64,000 nucleotides of DNA, taken from an uncultured Ruminococcus sp. (GTDB lineage Bacteria; Bacillota; Clostridia; Oscillospirales; CAG-272). The stretch covers positions 16,879 through 80,878 of the forward strand of contig CACZNC010000006.1 of assembly GCA_902782445.1 (NCBI GenBank). Reading direction: 5' to 3'. A program made the translations under genes and the position numbers. Below the pieces are notes generated by a model. The model was not told the DNA's origin, searched no databases, and saw only the letters and a program-made list of their open reading frames with translations. Numbering within the stretch: position 1 is the first letter of the stretch; each line of letters starts with the position of its first letter. Positions 19,066 through 28,670 of the stretch are shown here, piece by piece.

Positions 19066-20004
19066 ATGGCGAAAGTCTTCATCGACGGCGCGGCGGGCAC
19101 CACCGGCCTCGCGATCCGGGAAAGGCTGGCGGGACGGCGGGATCTCGATCTCATCACCCTGCCCGAGGAGTTTCGAAAGGATCCCGCGGCACGGGCGGAG
19201 GCTCTGAACCGGGCGGACGCCGCCATCCTCTGTCTCCCCGACGCGGCTGCCGTCGAGGCTGTGGGACTGATCGACCCGGCGAACACCCATACCGCGGTGA
19301 TCGACACCTCCACGGCCCACCGGACTGCCGAAGGCTGGACCTACGGCTTCCCGGAGCTCGCGGGCCAGAGGGAGAAGATCCGGGCCTCGAAGCGCATCGC
19401 CAACCCCGGATGCCACGCCAGCGGATTCATCGCCCTCGCCGCCCCTCTGAGAGACGCTGGTGTCCTCCCGGCGGACGCGCGGCTGACCGTCACCTCCTTC
19501 ACCGGCTATTCCGGCGGCGGGAAGAAGATGATCGCGGAGTACGAGGCGGCGGGACGGGATCCCCTCCTCGACGCGCCCCGGATGTACGGCCTCTCCCAGA
19601 CCCACAAGCACCTGCCGGAGATGAAGGCGGTGTGCCGGCTGGACCGGGAGCCGATCTTCTGCCCCATCGTCGCGCCGTTCTACGCCGGGATGGAGGTCAT
19701 CCTCCCCCTCTTCGCCGAAGAGATCGGAACGGACGCGGAAGGGATCGCCGAGATCTACCGCTCGTATTACGGAGAGGGCGGAGCCGTGCGGTTTTCGGGA
19801 TCGGCGGGCGAAAAAGAGGGGGGCTTCCTCTCGGCCGGAGCCTTCGCCGGACGGGACTCGATGGAGATCACCGTCGCGGGGAACGGCGAAAGGATCCTCC
19901 TCACCGCCCGTTTCGACAACCTCGGCAAGGGGGCGTCGGGGGCGGCGGTCCAGAATATGAATCTGCTCCTCGGATTTGAGGAATACGCCGGACTGAATCT
20001 CTGA
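19066..20004 (+). CDS. argC: N-acetyl-gamma-glutamyl-phosphate reductase (short type)
   Basis: A 312-residue NADPH-dependent reductase, step 3 of arginine synthesis. It has the N-terminal Rossmann start (KVFIDGAAGTTGLAIRERL) and the active-site Cys in NPGCHASGF (about residue 114). A histidine-bearing segment (LSQTHKHLPEM) follows. The length and FIDGAAGTTGL opening match the short type-2 enzymes rather than the ~345-residue form. First gene of argCJBD, 19 bases from argJ. Confidence 0.95.
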   Translation: MAKVFIDGAAGTTGLAIRERLAGRRDLDLITLPEEFRKDPAARAEALNRADAAILCLPDAAAVEAVGLIDPANTHTAVIDTSTAHRTAEGWTYGFPELAGQREKIRASKRIANPGCHASGFIALAAPLRDAGVLPADARLTVTSFTGYSGGGKKMIAEYEAAGRDPLLDAPRMYGLSQTHKHLPEMKAVCRLDREPIFCPIVAPFYAGMEVILPLFAEEIGTDAEGIAEIYRSYYGEGGAVRFSGSAGEKEGGFLSAGAFAGRDSMEITVAGNGERILLTARFDNLGKGASGAAVQNMNLLLGFEEYAGLNL

Positions 20005-20023
20005 GCCGGCAGGGAAGGAGTTT

Positions 20024-21250
20024 ATGACAATGGAAATAAAGAAAATTACGGGCGGCGTCTGCGCGGCGAAGGGATTTACGGCGTCGGGGGTCCACTGCGG
20101 AATCCGCAGGAACCGGACGAAACGGGACCTCTCCCTCATCCTCAGCGAAAAACCGGCGTCCGCCGCGGCGGTGTATACCTCCAATCTGGTGAAAGGCGCG
20201 CCCCTCGCCGTCACGAAGGCCCATATCGCCGACGGGTACGCCCGGGCCGTGATCTGCAACAGCGGCAACGCCAATACCTGCAACGCCGACGGAGTCGAGG
20301 TCGCCGAGAAGACCTGCGAACTGCTGGCGAAGGAACTGGGGATCGGACCGGAGGACGTCGTCGTGGCCTCCACCGGCGTGATCGGACAGCCCCTCGATAT
20401 CGCCCCCATCGCCGCCGGGATCCCGGAGCTGGTGAAAGCGCTCAGCCCCGACGGATGCGACGACGCCGCGGAGGGCATCATGACCACGGACACCGTCAAA
20501 AAGGAAGTCGCCGTGGAATTCGAGCTCGGCGGGAAGATCTGCCGGATGGGCGGGATCGCGAAGGGCAGCGGCATGATCCACCCGAACCTCGCCACCATGC
20601 TGGTCTTCATCACCACCGACGCCGCCGTGGCTCCCGCCATGCTCGACAAAGCTCTAAAAGCGGATGTGAAGGACTCCTTCAACATGGTCAGCGTGGACGG
20701 CGACACCTCCACCAACGACATGGTCACGGTCCTCGCGAACGGCGCGGCGGGCAACGAGACCGTCGACGGGGAAGGGGAGGACTTCGATACCTTCCGGGCC
20801 GCCCTCGCCGAGGTCACGAAAACCCTCTGCCGCATGATCGCCGGGGACGGGGAAGGCGCGACGAAGCTCCTCGAATGCCGCGTCACCGGAGCGAAGGACG
20901 TCAAGAACGCCAAGATCGCCGCGAAGGGGGTCATCACGTCGTCCCTCCTCAAAGCCGCCATGTTCGGCGCGGACGCCAACTGGGGCCGTGTGCTCTGCGC
21001 CATCGGATACAGCGGCGCGGACGCGGATCCCGAAAAGATCGGAGTCTCCTTCGCGAGCAGGGCCGGGAGCATCCGGGTCTGCGAAAACGGCGCGGGGGTG
21101 GAGTTCTCCGAAGAGCTGGCGAAGAAGATCCTCTCGGAGGACGAGATCCTCATTCAGGTCTCGCTCGGAGACGGAGAGGGAGAGGCCGCCGCGTGGGGAT
21201 GCGATCTCACCTATGACTACGTCAAGATCAACGGGGATTACAGGACCTGA
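20024..21250 (+). CDS. argJ: Bifunctional ornithine acetyltransferase/N-acetylglutamate synthase
   Basis: A 408-residue precursor that cleaves itself. The autoproteolysis site is visible as HPNLATMLVFITTD, where Thr of ATML becomes the N-terminal nucleophile of the beta chain (about residue 189). The oxyanion residues appear in VVASTGVIGQPL, and the C terminus ends DYVKINGDYRT, as usual. It recycles the acetyl group from N-acetylornithine to glutamate, so no separate ArgA or ArgE is needed. An ATG nine bases further in (ATGGAAATA) is an alternative; AAGGAG precedes the chosen one. Confidence 0.97.
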   Translation: MTMEIKKITGGVCAAKGFTASGVHCGIRRNRTKRDLSLILSEKPASAAAVYTSNLVKGAPLAVTKAHIADGYARAVICNSGNANTCNADGVEVAEKTCELLAKELGIGPEDVVVASTGVIGQPLDIAPIAAGIPELVKALSPDGCDDAAEGIMTTDTVKKEVAVEFELGGKICRMGGIAKGSGMIHPNLATMLVFITTDAAVAPAMLDKALKADVKDSFNMVSVDGDTSTNDMVTVLANGAAGNETVDGEGEDFDTFRAALAEVTKTLCRMIAGDGEGATKLLECRVTGAKDVKNAKIAAKGVITSSLLKAAMFGADANWGRVLCAIGYSGADADPEKIGVSFASRAGSIRVCENGAGVEFSEELAKKILSEDEILIQVSLGDGEGEAAAWGCDLTYDYVKINGDYRT

Positions 21251-21306
21251 TCATCATCCGAACCGACAGAGAGAACCGCATACAGGCAGAAAGGACGTCC
21301 ATTAAC

Positions 21307-22173
21307 ATGAATCCGATTTCCGGGGTCGAGCGCGCTCAGGTGCTGACGGAGGCGCTCCCCTATATCCGGCAGTATAACGGCAAGACCGTCGTCGTCAAAT
21401 ACGGCGGGAACGCCATGGTGAACGCGAGGCTGAAGCAGCAGGTCATGGAGGATATCGTCCTGCTCTGGCTGATCGGCGTCAAGGTCGTGCTGGTCCACGG
21501 GGGAGGCCCCGAGATCAGCGAACTCATGGAAAAGCTCGGCAAGAAGCCTGAATTCGTCGACGGCCTCCGCGTCACGGACCGGGAGACCGCGGATATCGCC
21601 CAGATGGTGCTCGCCGGAAAGGTCGGGAAGACCCTCGTCAACCTGCTCCAGATGAACGGCGGCCGGGCGGTGGGGATCTCCGGCATGGACGGGCGGCTCA
21701 TCGAAGCGAAGGTCAAGGATCCGCGGCTCGGCTACGTCGGCGAGATCACCGAAGTCAACACCGACCCGGTGCGGGATCTCTTGGACAAAGGCTATATCCC
21801 CGTCGTCTCCACCCTCGGATGCGACGCGGAAGGGAATACCTACAACATCAACGGCGACACAGCGGCGGCAAGGATCGCGGGAGCTCTCGGCGCGGAACGC
21901 ATGATCCTCATGACGGACACCCCGGGGATCCTGCGGGACAAGGACGATCCCGCGACCCTCATCCCCGAGGTCACGGTGGAGGAGGCGGCGAATCTGCGCG
22001 CTGAGGGCATCGTGTCCGGCGGCATGATCCCGAAGGTCGAGTGCTGCGTCGAAGCCATCCGGCGGGGCGTGAACAAGGTCATCATCATGGACGGCAGAGT
22101 CCCCCACGCCATCCTCACGGAGCTCCTCACCGACGAAGGCGCGGGCACGATGGTCACGGGAGGCGCGGAATGA
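21307..22173 (+). CDS. argB: Acetylglutamate kinase
   Basis: A 288-residue amino-acid kinase, step 2 of arginine synthesis, phosphorylating N-acetylglutamate. Visible motifs: VVVKYGGNAM, VVLVHGGGPEIS, NGGRAVGISGMDG, GYIPVVSTLG and INGDTAAARIAGALGAERMI. The N-terminal helix before the first strand is of the type found in hexameric, arginine-feedback-inhibited enzymes (inference). It is separated from argJ by 56 bases and coupled to argD by an ATGA overlap. Confidence 0.97.
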   Translation: MNPISGVERAQVLTEALPYIRQYNGKTVVVKYGGNAMVNARLKQQVMEDIVLLWLIGVKVVLVHGGGPEISELMEKLGKKPEFVDGLRVTDRETADIAQMVLAGKVGKTLVNLLQMNGGRAVGISGMDGRLIEAKVKDPRLGYVGEITEVNTDPVRDLLDKGYIPVVSTLGCDAEGNTYNINGDTAAARIAGALGAERMILMTDTPGILRDKDDPATLIPEVTVEEAANLRAEGIVSGGMIPKVECCVEAIRRGVNKVIIMDGRVPHAILTELLTDEGAGTMVTGGAE

Positions 22174-23366
22174 ACAATCTGACGAACGGAGACTGTAAAA
22201 TGAGCATCCGGGAACTGGACCGGCAGTATGTCGCGGGGACCTACAAACGCTTCCCCGTGGAGATCGTCGAGGGAAAGGGCTCCCTCGTGAAGGCAGCAGA
22301 CGGCCGGGAGTACATCGACATGGGATCCGGCATCGCGGTCACCTCCTTCGGGATCGCGGACCCCGTCTGGGCAAAGGCGGTGGCGGATCAGGCCGCGAAG
22401 GTGCAGCACACCTCCAATCTCTATTACACCGAGCCCTGCGCGAAGCTGGCCGAACAGCTCTGCCTGAGGACCGGCATGAAGAAGGTCTTCTTCGGCAACT
22501 CCGGCGCGGAGGCCAACGAATGCGCGATCAAGGTCGCCCGTAAATACGCCGCGGAGAAGAAGGGACCGGAGTTTTCCACTATCGTGACCCTCAGAAACAG
22601 CTTCCACGGCCGCACCCTCACCACCCTCGCCGCCACGGGACAGGACCACTACCACGAGCTCTTCGGCCCCCTGACCCCCGGATTCGTCCACGTCACCGCC
22701 GGGGATCTCGACGAGCTGAAAGAGGTCTGCGAACGCGAAAAGGTCGCCGGAGTCCTCGTCGAATGCGTGCAGGGCGAGGGCGGCGTCGTTCCGCTGGACG
22801 GGGATTACGTCAAAGGCGCCGCGGAGTACCTGAACGAAAACGACATCCTCTTCATGGTAGACGAGGTCCAGACCGGCAACGGCCGCACCGGACAGCTTTA
22901 CGCCTATATGAACTTCGGCGTCATGCCCGACGTGGTCTCCACCGCGAAGGGACTGGCGGGCGGACTTCCCCTCGGCGCCTGCCTGATCGGGGAAAAGGCG
23001 GAAAACGTGCTGGGCTTCGGCGACCACGGATCCACCTTCGGCGGCAATCCCGTCTGCTGCGCCGCGGCCCTGAGCATCCTCGACCGCATCGACGACAATC
23101 TCCTCTCCGAAGTCCGCCGCAAGAGCAAATACCTCTTCGACACCATCGGCGGAGGGGAGGGCATCGAATCCGTCTCCGGCATGGGCCTGATGATCGGGAT
23201 CAAGACCGCAAAGCCCGCGTCCGAAGTCGTCGCGAAGTGCATGGAGCGGGGCGTCCTCTGCCTCACCGCCAAGGACCGCGTCCGCCTGCTCCCCGCCCTG
23301 AATATCCCCGACGCGCTTCTCGAAAAGGCCGCCGCAGTCATCCTCGAGGCCGCAAAAGAAGACTGA
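22170..23366 (+). CDS. argD: Acetylornithine aminotransferase
   Basis: A 398-residue class III PLP aminotransferase, step 4 of arginine synthesis. FFGNSGAEANECAIK, FHGRTLTTL, VDEVQTGNGRTG and the PLP lysine in STAKGLAGGLPLGA are all present. The ATG at 22170 overlaps the argB stop and has GGAGG six bases upstream; an ATG at 22200, giving SIRELDRQYVAGTY, is equally plausible and closer to the family norm. Last gene of the cluster; argF, argG and argH are not in the window. Confidence 0.95.
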   Translation: MNNLTNGDCKMSIRELDRQYVAGTYKRFPVEIVEGKGSLVKAADGREYIDMGSGIAVTSFGIADPVWAKAVADQAAKVQHTSNLYYTEPCAKLAEQLCLRTGMKKVFFGNSGAEANECAIKVARKYAAEKKGPEFSTIVTLRNSFHGRTLTTLAATGQDHYHELFGPLTPGFVHVTAGDLDELKEVCEREKVAGVLVECVQGEGGVVPLDGDYVKGAAEYLNENDILFMVDEVQTGNGRTGQLYAYMNFGVMPDVVSTAKGLAGGLPLGACLIGEKAENVLGFGDHGSTFGGNPVCCAAALSILDRIDDNLLSEVRRKSKYLFDTIGGGEGIESVSGMGLMIGIKTAKPASEVVAKCMERGVLCLTAKDRVRLLPALNIPDALLEKAAAVILEAAKED

Positions 23367-23508
23367 CGGGGGCTCTTCTCCTGCCGACAAACGCCCCCCG
23401 ACTCCTGATTCCTCCTTGCCGCACCTCGTTCTGCCTGCTTCTGACCGCCAGCCGCTGACAACTTCCCCTCCCCTGTATTTTTCTCCATACTTTATTTTCC
23501 CCCCGCCC

Positions 23509-23537
23509 TTGACTTCACCCCGCAAAACTGCTATACT
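23509..23537 (+). promoter_or_regulatory. Promoter upstream of the alpha/beta hydrolase gene
   Basis: TTGACT (23509-23514) and TATACT (23532-23537) with a 17-bp spacer, 36 bases from the start codon. Confidence 0.75.
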
Positions 23538-23572
23538 GTACAAAGAACAGCGCGGTTTTTGCGGGGTGTTTT

Positions 23573-24328
23573 ATGGAAGGTGCGGTTTCAAGATTTTACG
23601 ATTACGAACGGCTCGATTTCCGTTTCGAGGACCGGGACGCGCTGATCGTGTTCCCGAAGGGGAAGGACGGGGCGAAAAACGGCCGGTGGATGGTCAAGAC
23701 CGAGTATTTCGGGGCCTTCCCGAATCTCGAGCTCGAACTGCTCTCCCGCGGGTGGTGCCTCGCGTATCTCCGCAATGTCAACCGCTGGGGCACGGACGCG
23801 GATTCCGACGCAAAAGCCCGGTTCTGCCCCTTCGTCTCCCGGGAATTCGGACTCGAAAACCGCTTTGCCTGCGTCGGCATGAGCTGCGGCGGGCTCTGCG
23901 CGATCAATTTCGCCGCGAAATACCCGGATCTCGTCTCCGTCCTCTACCTCGACGCGCCGGTCGTCAACCTGCTCTCCTGCCCGATGGGATTCGGGGTCGG
24001 GGAGCCGCTGGGCGAGGGAGACGCGGGCTGGCGGGAGATCCGGGACGCCATCGGATTCCGGGACATTTCGGAACTGCTCGTCTGGCGGGGGCATCCCCTC
24101 GATAAGCTCGGGATCCTCGCCGAACACCGGATCCCGGTCGCCCTCGTCTACGGGGATTCCGACGTCACGGTCCCCTACCGGGAGAACGGGATCGCCCTTG
24201 AACGCCTCTACCGGGAGCGCGGCCTGCCCCTCCTCTGCGCCGGAAAACCCGGATGCGGCCACCATCCCCACGGCCTCGAAAACCCGAAGCCCCTCGCGGA
24301 CTTCATCGAAGCCTGGACGGGAGAGTAG
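23573..24328 (+). CDS. Alpha/beta hydrolase of unknown substrate
   Basis: A 251-residue cytosolic alpha/beta hydrolase. The nucleophile elbow is G-M-S-C-G (about residue 102), the acid is likely in YGDSDVTVPY and the histidine in KPGCGHHPHGL, so a full Ser-Asp-His triad can be proposed. There is no signal peptide. It has its own promoter and is followed by a long repeat block, so no operon context helps. Related proteins are annotated as esterases/lipases; the substrate cannot be read. Confidence 0.75.
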   Translation: MEGAVSRFYDYERLDFRFEDRDALIVFPKGKDGAKNGRWMVKTEYFGAFPNLELELLSRGWCLAYLRNVNRWGTDADSDAKARFCPFVSREFGLENRFACVGMSCGGLCAINFAAKYPDLVSVLYLDAPVVNLLSCPMGFGVGEPLGEGDAGWREIRDAIGFRDISELLVWRGHPLDKLGILAEHRIPVALVYGDSDVTVPYRENGIALERLYRERGLPLLCAGKPGCGHHPHGLENPKPLADFIEAWTGE

Positions 24329-24660
24329 TTGTTAGTCGTAAGTGGCTAGTGGCTAGTAGAGGACGAGTTAGGAGTGAGGAGTTAGGAGTGAATGAGGAAT
24401 TAGGGTTCCTTGTTTCACGTGAAACTTCCGAACTATTTCCCAAAACTCTATGTTTCGCCCAAACAGATTTTTGATCGCTCGGTTCTGTCTGCACGTCTGT
24501 CTGAATCTGAGCATGTGCGCGAGGACAGAAAAACAGTTTTAGGATCCCGTCTGCGCGTCCCTGTGCCCAATGCGCGCCTGAATCTCTGCCGAAGGCCGCA
24601 GACTTGTCTGCGCATGTTTCAGCTGCACGAACAAAGACCGCGCGAGGACCGTGGGATGCA
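24329..24660. repeat. Composite dispersed repeat block
   Basis: Bases 24329-24400 repeat the TAGT- and GGAGTTAGGAGT-type low-complexity motifs of 1308-1510. Bases ~24405-24660 are a partial copy of the inverted-repeat arm at 11.4-12.2 kb: a parS-like palindrome, then AATGCGCGCCTGAATCTCTG, then GTCTGCGCATGTTTCAGCTG and ACCGCGCGAGGA. The remaining bases to 24900 hold no recognisable gene. Confidence 0.75.
24411..24426. promoter_or_regulatory. parS-like palindrome (15/16)
   Basis: TGTTTCACGTGAAACT differs from the Firmicute parS consensus TGTTTCACGTGAAACA only at the last base. It is the best ParB-type site in the window. Confidence 0.65.
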
Positions 24661-24900
24661 GATTCGAATTTCGATTCCGAGACGAGCTGTAAGTTTATGC
24701 CATACGGCCAAGGACCCGCAGGGGGGACTTCGGCCTGAGATGTTCCCCCTGCCGCCCGTCCCGCGCAGGGACATAAAATCTGAAACGCGGAGCGTTTCAT
24801 TCCTTATTTCCCTTCGAGAAGGGATGAACAAATCCTTCTCCGCCGACGGACAGGGATGTCCGTCACGGCTGATTTCGAAAGGCGGAGTCTTTCAAACCTC

Positions 24901-24916
24901 ATAGTGCGGGCACTAT
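24901..24916. promoter_or_regulatory. Inverted repeat at the oxidoreductase promoter
   Basis: ATAGTG-CGGG-CACTAT overlaps a -10-like TATACA and lies 34 bases upstream of the start codon. It could be an operator; no regulator is identified. Confidence 0.4.
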
Positions 24917-24949
24917 ACAATATCTATACATTTTCCGGAGGAAAAAACT

Positions 24950-25936
24950 ATGGTCAGAGTCGCAATGTTATCGAAGTGGCACGTCCATGCGGGCGGATAT
25001 GCGGGCATGGTCAAGGGCAGCGGCAAGGCGGAGATCGCCGCGGTCTGGGACGACGACAAGGCGCGGGGCGAGGCGTGGGCCAAAGAGCTCGGCGCGGAGT
25101 TCATCCCGGATCTCGACGCTCTTCTCGCCCGGAAGGACATCGACGCCGTGGTCTGCGACGCCCCGACGACCGCTCACCGCGACATCCTCGTCAAAGCCGC
25201 GAAGGCCGGGAAACACATCTTCACCGAAAAAGCCCTCGCGCCCACCGTGGCCGAATGCCTCGACGTCAAGAAGGCCGTGGAGGAATCCGGCGTCACCTTC
25301 GTCATCAGCTATCCCCAGAGAGGCCGTCCCTGCGTGCTCTTCGCCAAGAAGATGATCGCGGAAGGCGCGTTCGGCAAGATCACCCTCGTGCGGACCCGCG
25401 ACGCGCACAACGGCGTTTCCGGCAACTGGCTCCCGGACTACTGGTTCGACAAGGGCGCGGCGGCCGGCGGAGCCATGATGGACCTCGGATGCCATCCGAT
25501 GTACCTCCTCGCCTACTTCCTCGGCAAGCCGAAGAGAGTCACCGGCATGTTCACCGCGCCTTACGGCAAGCCCGTCGACGAAAACGCGGTCGCCATCGCG
25601 GAATTTGCGGACGGCGCTCTCGGCGTCGCGGAAACCGGATTCATCTCCTCCGGTTCTCCCCAGACCCTCGAGATCTACGGCACGGAGGGATCCCTCATTG
25701 CCCACGGCGAGGACGTGACCTTCCAGAGCGCGAAGTATTCCGCCATCCACCGCGGTGCCTTCAAGCCGAATCTGCCCGAGGGCAAGCCCGCGCCGCTCTA
25801 TCAGTTCCTCGACGCCGTGGCGAACGGGACCGGATCCCCGGAAGGACTCGGGATCGACGACGCCATCGCCCTCACCGAACTGCTCGAGAACGCCTATAAG
25901 GGCGACGAGAACAACGCCATCGAAGTGATCGGCTGA
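24950..25936 (+). CDS. Gfo/Idh/MocA-family NAD(P)-dependent oxidoreductase
   Basis: A 328-residue sugar- or polyol-type oxidoreductase. The N-terminal Rossmann fold reads VRVAMLSKWHVHAGGYA, followed by VVCDAPTTAHRD and the EKP-like catalytic segment FTEKALAPT (here EKA), about residue 93. The C-terminal domain has LVRTRDAHNG, GGAMMDLGCHPMYL (catalytic-region His) and LEIYGTEGSLIAHGED. GGAGG lies about eight bases before the ATG. It stands alone between a repeat block and a zinc-ribbon protein, so the substrate is unknown. Confidence 0.9.
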   Translation: MVRVAMLSKWHVHAGGYAGMVKGSGKAEIAAVWDDDKARGEAWAKELGAEFIPDLDALLARKDIDAVVCDAPTTAHRDILVKAAKAGKHIFTEKALAPTVAECLDVKKAVEESGVTFVISYPQRGRPCVLFAKKMIAEGAFGKITLVRTRDAHNGVSGNWLPDYWFDKGAAAGGAMMDLGCHPMYLLAYFLGKPKRVTGMFTAPYGKPVDENAVAIAEFADGALGVAETGFISSGSPQTLEIYGTEGSLIAHGEDVTFQSAKYSAIHRGAFKPNLPEGKPAPLYQFLDAVANGTGSPEGLGIDDAIALTELLENAYKGDENNAIEVIG

Positions 25937-26077
25937 GATTGACCCGCGGAGAACGGGACATCCCCGCTGTCCGAACGGTTTTTCCAGACAAAGCTCCGCC
26001 CGGGGGGGACAGGAGGTGCGATTGCATGTCCCTGTTTCCCCCTCGCTTTTTCCCATCGGAGGGATAAGGAGACAAAG

Positions 26078-27373
26078 ATGAAATGCCCGAACTGCGGCAG
26101 ATCGGTCCGAAAGGGGGCGGCGGTCTGTCCGAAATGCCAAACCCCGCTGCATTCCCCCGATCCGAAGAAGAACGCCGTGCCGGACGCCGACGCCATCATC
26201 CGCGAAGAGGCCCTCAAACTCCTCGAAGCCCAGAGAGCGGAGGACGAGGGCAGGACCGCGTGGATCGGGGAAGCCGCCCGCCGGACCCGGAATCCGAACC
26301 CCGGCGTGAATTCCCGCCCGGCAGCGCCCGCTCCCGACGCTCCCCCCGTTTACGACGCGCGGACACGCCGGACCGCACAGCCTCCCCGGAATTCCAGACC
26401 CTCCCGCCCGAACGACGAACCGCGCCGACGGGAGAGTTCCCTTTCCCGCGCCTACGGGGACGGCGGAGGTCCGAAGCGGAACGGCAGGGGGGACGGCTGG
26501 CAGACCGGTCGGGGAGCGGCGTACTATGCCCCGCTGTCCCGTCCCGCCGCGGTTTCGGTGGTGCGGGATCCTCTCAGAGAGACGGGCCGGTCCGGGCTGT
26601 TTCTGATCGCCGCTCTGGTCTTCGCTCTGGCCGCCGCCGCAAGGATCCTGTGGCCGGACGCGATCCTCTCGGGAACGGTGAACGCCCTCGGAACGGTCCA
26701 GAGATTCGCATCGGCCCTCGGAGCCGGCGGATCGAAGATCTACGCGGAGCTCGGGAGCCTTCTGACTCTGATCACCGGGATCGGGGATCTCACCTCCGTC
26801 CTCTCGGGGCTCGGGCTGAACCTGACCGGCGTGAAGATCGCCTATTACGCCGGGGTTTTCCTCGCCGTCCTGCCGGATCTCATTGCTTTTGCCGGGCTGC
26901 TCGCTGCCTATGCCCGATCCCGGAAGGGCCTCGGAAAGAGCGGGGGACGGGCCACCGGAAACGTCCGCGGATGCCTCACCGTGATCCAGACCGCCGAGAT
27001 CCTCGGATTCCTCTTCCTGACCGTCTCCGCGCTGGCCTTCGGTTTCACCTGCCTCGCCGAGGGACTGAGGAACGGAGCCGCCCGGATGCAGAGAGCCGGA
27101 TTCGCCGCCTTCCTCGCCTGCTTCGTTCTGATCGCCCTGGCCCTGCTGCGCTGCGTGCTGACCTTCCGGGCCATGTCGGCGGCCAAACGCGACGTCTACG
27201 GCGTCCTCGGGAAGAAGATCCCCGGATTCACCGTGTTCTTCCTCATCGCCGAGGGCGTGATCTGCCTCTTCTCGGCCGTCTTTGCCCCCGCCGCCGCGCC
27301 CGCTGGACTGTCGACGATCCTTTTCGCCGCCGTCCTGATCCGCTACCGCCGCAAAGCCACCGCGGAAGTCTGA
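26078..27373 (+). CDS. Zinc-ribbon membrane protein of unknown function
   Basis: A 431-residue protein. Residues 3-20 form a zinc ribbon (CPNCGRSVRKGAAVCPKC). A charged, Pro/Arg-rich, probably disordered linker follows to about residue 165. The first clear membrane helix is ~173-192 (GLFLIAALVFALAAAARIL), and four or more hydrophobic segments follow between ~255 and 425. This zinc-ribbon plus linker plus membrane domain plan is common among clostridial proteins of unknown function. Whether it pairs with the protease downstream (56 bases away) is not clear. Confidence 0.6.
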   Translation: MKCPNCGRSVRKGAAVCPKCQTPLHSPDPKKNAVPDADAIIREEALKLLEAQRAEDEGRTAWIGEAARRTRNPNPGVNSRPAAPAPDAPPVYDARTRRTAQPPRNSRPSRPNDEPRRRESSLSRAYGDGGGPKRNGRGDGWQTGRGAAYYAPLSRPAAVSVVRDPLRETGRSGLFLIAALVFALAAAARILWPDAILSGTVNALGTVQRFASALGAGGSKIYAELGSLLTLITGIGDLTSVLSGLGLNLTGVKIAYYAGVFLAVLPDLIAFAGLLAAYARSRKGLGKSGGRATGNVRGCLTVIQTAEILGFLFLTVSALAFGFTCLAEGLRNGAARMQRAGFAAFLACFVLIALALLRCVLTFRAMSAAKRDVYGVLGKKIPGFTVFFLIAEGVICLFSAVFAPAAAPAGLSTILFAAVLIRYRRKATAEV

Positions 27374-27428
27374 TTTTCGCGCGTCCCCGTTTTCCCGGCC
27401 ATCAATTCCTCCCCGGAGATTTTTCACC

Positions 27429-28670
27429 ATGAACTGCCGTACCCTGTTTCTCATCCTCATCGCGCTGGATCTCGCCTACGACGTGATTCTGCGGATCCTC
27501 GCGGCCTCGAGAAGGGGACTCCCCCTGCCGGAAGCCGTGCGCGATCTCTACGACGCGGACGACTATGCCCGCTGGCTCGACTATTCCGCCGAGAAAAGAC
27601 GCCTCGGGCTCATCGAAAAGGTCTTTGACGCCCTGATCCTCACCGCCCTGTTCGCGACGAATGTCTTCGCGGCGGTCCGGGACCGTCTGCCGGGCGGGGA
27701 GGGAGCGAAGGACATGCTTCTGATCCTTTTGTTCGTCACCTTCACCTCCGTCCTCAGCCTGCCCTTCGACTGGATCCGGGAAATGCGGATCGAGGCGAAA
27801 TACGGGTTCAGCCGGACCTCGAAGGGGATCTTCGTCCGCGACGAGATCACCGGTTTTCTCGTGAACGCCGGGCTCACCTGCCTCCTCTGCCTCTTCCTCT
27901 CGAAGGTCTGGGAACGCTTCGGGGCCCGGGGATTTTTCGTCCTCTTCGCCGGGCTTTCGGTCTTCGTCGTCGTCTTTTCCATGCTCTCCACCTTCTTCAT
28001 GCGGCTCTACAACAAATTCACGCCGCTGGAGGAGGGGACGCTCAGGGAGACCCTCACCGAACTCTTCTCCCGGGCGGGATACCGGCTCGAGAACATCTAC
28101 GTGATGGACGCCTCCCGCCGCACCACCAAGGTCAACGCCTTCTGCTCCGGCCTCGGGAAATTCAAGAAGATCGTGCTCTACGACAACCTCGTGAACGGCT
28201 ATTCCGAGGATGAGATCGCGGCGGTCTTCGCCCATGAACTCGGGCATTACAAACGGCGCGATACCATGAAAAACACGTTTTATACCGTTCTGCTCATGGC
28301 GGTCGTGACGGCGGCGGCCGCGTGGTTCGCCCTGAATCCCGGGATCTCGGCGGAGTACGGATTTTCCGCCATGAACCCGGCCTTCGGCGTGATCCTGCTG
28401 GAATCCGTCGTTCTGAACCCGATCATCACGGTGCTGACGATCCCCCGGGCCGCGATGGCGAGACGGTACGAATACCGGGCGGACGGGGAAGCCGTGGAAT
28501 CCGGGTACGGCGAGGCCCTCGTCTCCGCCCTGAAAAAGCTCTCCCGGGACAATTTCAGCGACCTCAATCCCCATCCCCTGATTGTCAGGCTGGAATACGA
28601 CCATCCCACCACGGCGGACCGGATCGTGGCCATCCGCAGGCGGGACGCGGAGAGGGAGAGGGACGCATGA
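27429..28670 (+). CDS. M48-family membrane metalloprotease (Ste24/CAAX protease-like)
   Basis: A 413-residue membrane zinc protease. The catalytic site is HELGH in AVFAHELGHYKRRD (about residue 268), and the third zinc ligand is likely the Glu in RYEYRADGEAVESG (about 347). At least five hydrophobic helices precede or flank it, as in Ste24-type enzymes. The N-terminal ~60 residues contain a helix and a conserved YDADDYARWLDY-like segment known from this family. Its stop overlaps the YqeG start as ATGA. Probably involved in membrane protein quality control (family knowledge). Confidence 0.92.
   Translation: MNCRTLFLILIALDLAYDVILRILAASRRGLPLPEAVRDLYDADDYARWLDYSAEKRRLGLIEKVFDALILTALFATNVFAAVRDRLPGGEGAKDMLLILLFVTFTSVLSLPFDWIREMRIEAKYGFSRTSKGIFVRDEITGFLVNAGLTCLLCLFLSKVWERFGARGFFVLFAGLSVFVVVFSMLSTFFMRLYNKFTPLEEGTLRETLTELFSRAGYRLENIYVMDASRRTTKVNAFCSGLGKFKKIVLYDNLVNGYSEDEIAAVFAHELGHYKRRDTMKNTFYTVLLMAVVTAAAAWFALNPGISAEYGFSAMNPAFGVILLESVVLNPIITVLTIPRAAMARRYEYRADGEAVESGYGEALVSALKKLSRDNFSDLNPHPLIVRLEYDHPTTADRIVAIRRRDAERERDA

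Noticed and set aside
23367..23508. Hairpin GGGGGC...GCCCCC after argD as a terminator
   Set aside because: There is no T run after the stem, so support is too weak to list it.
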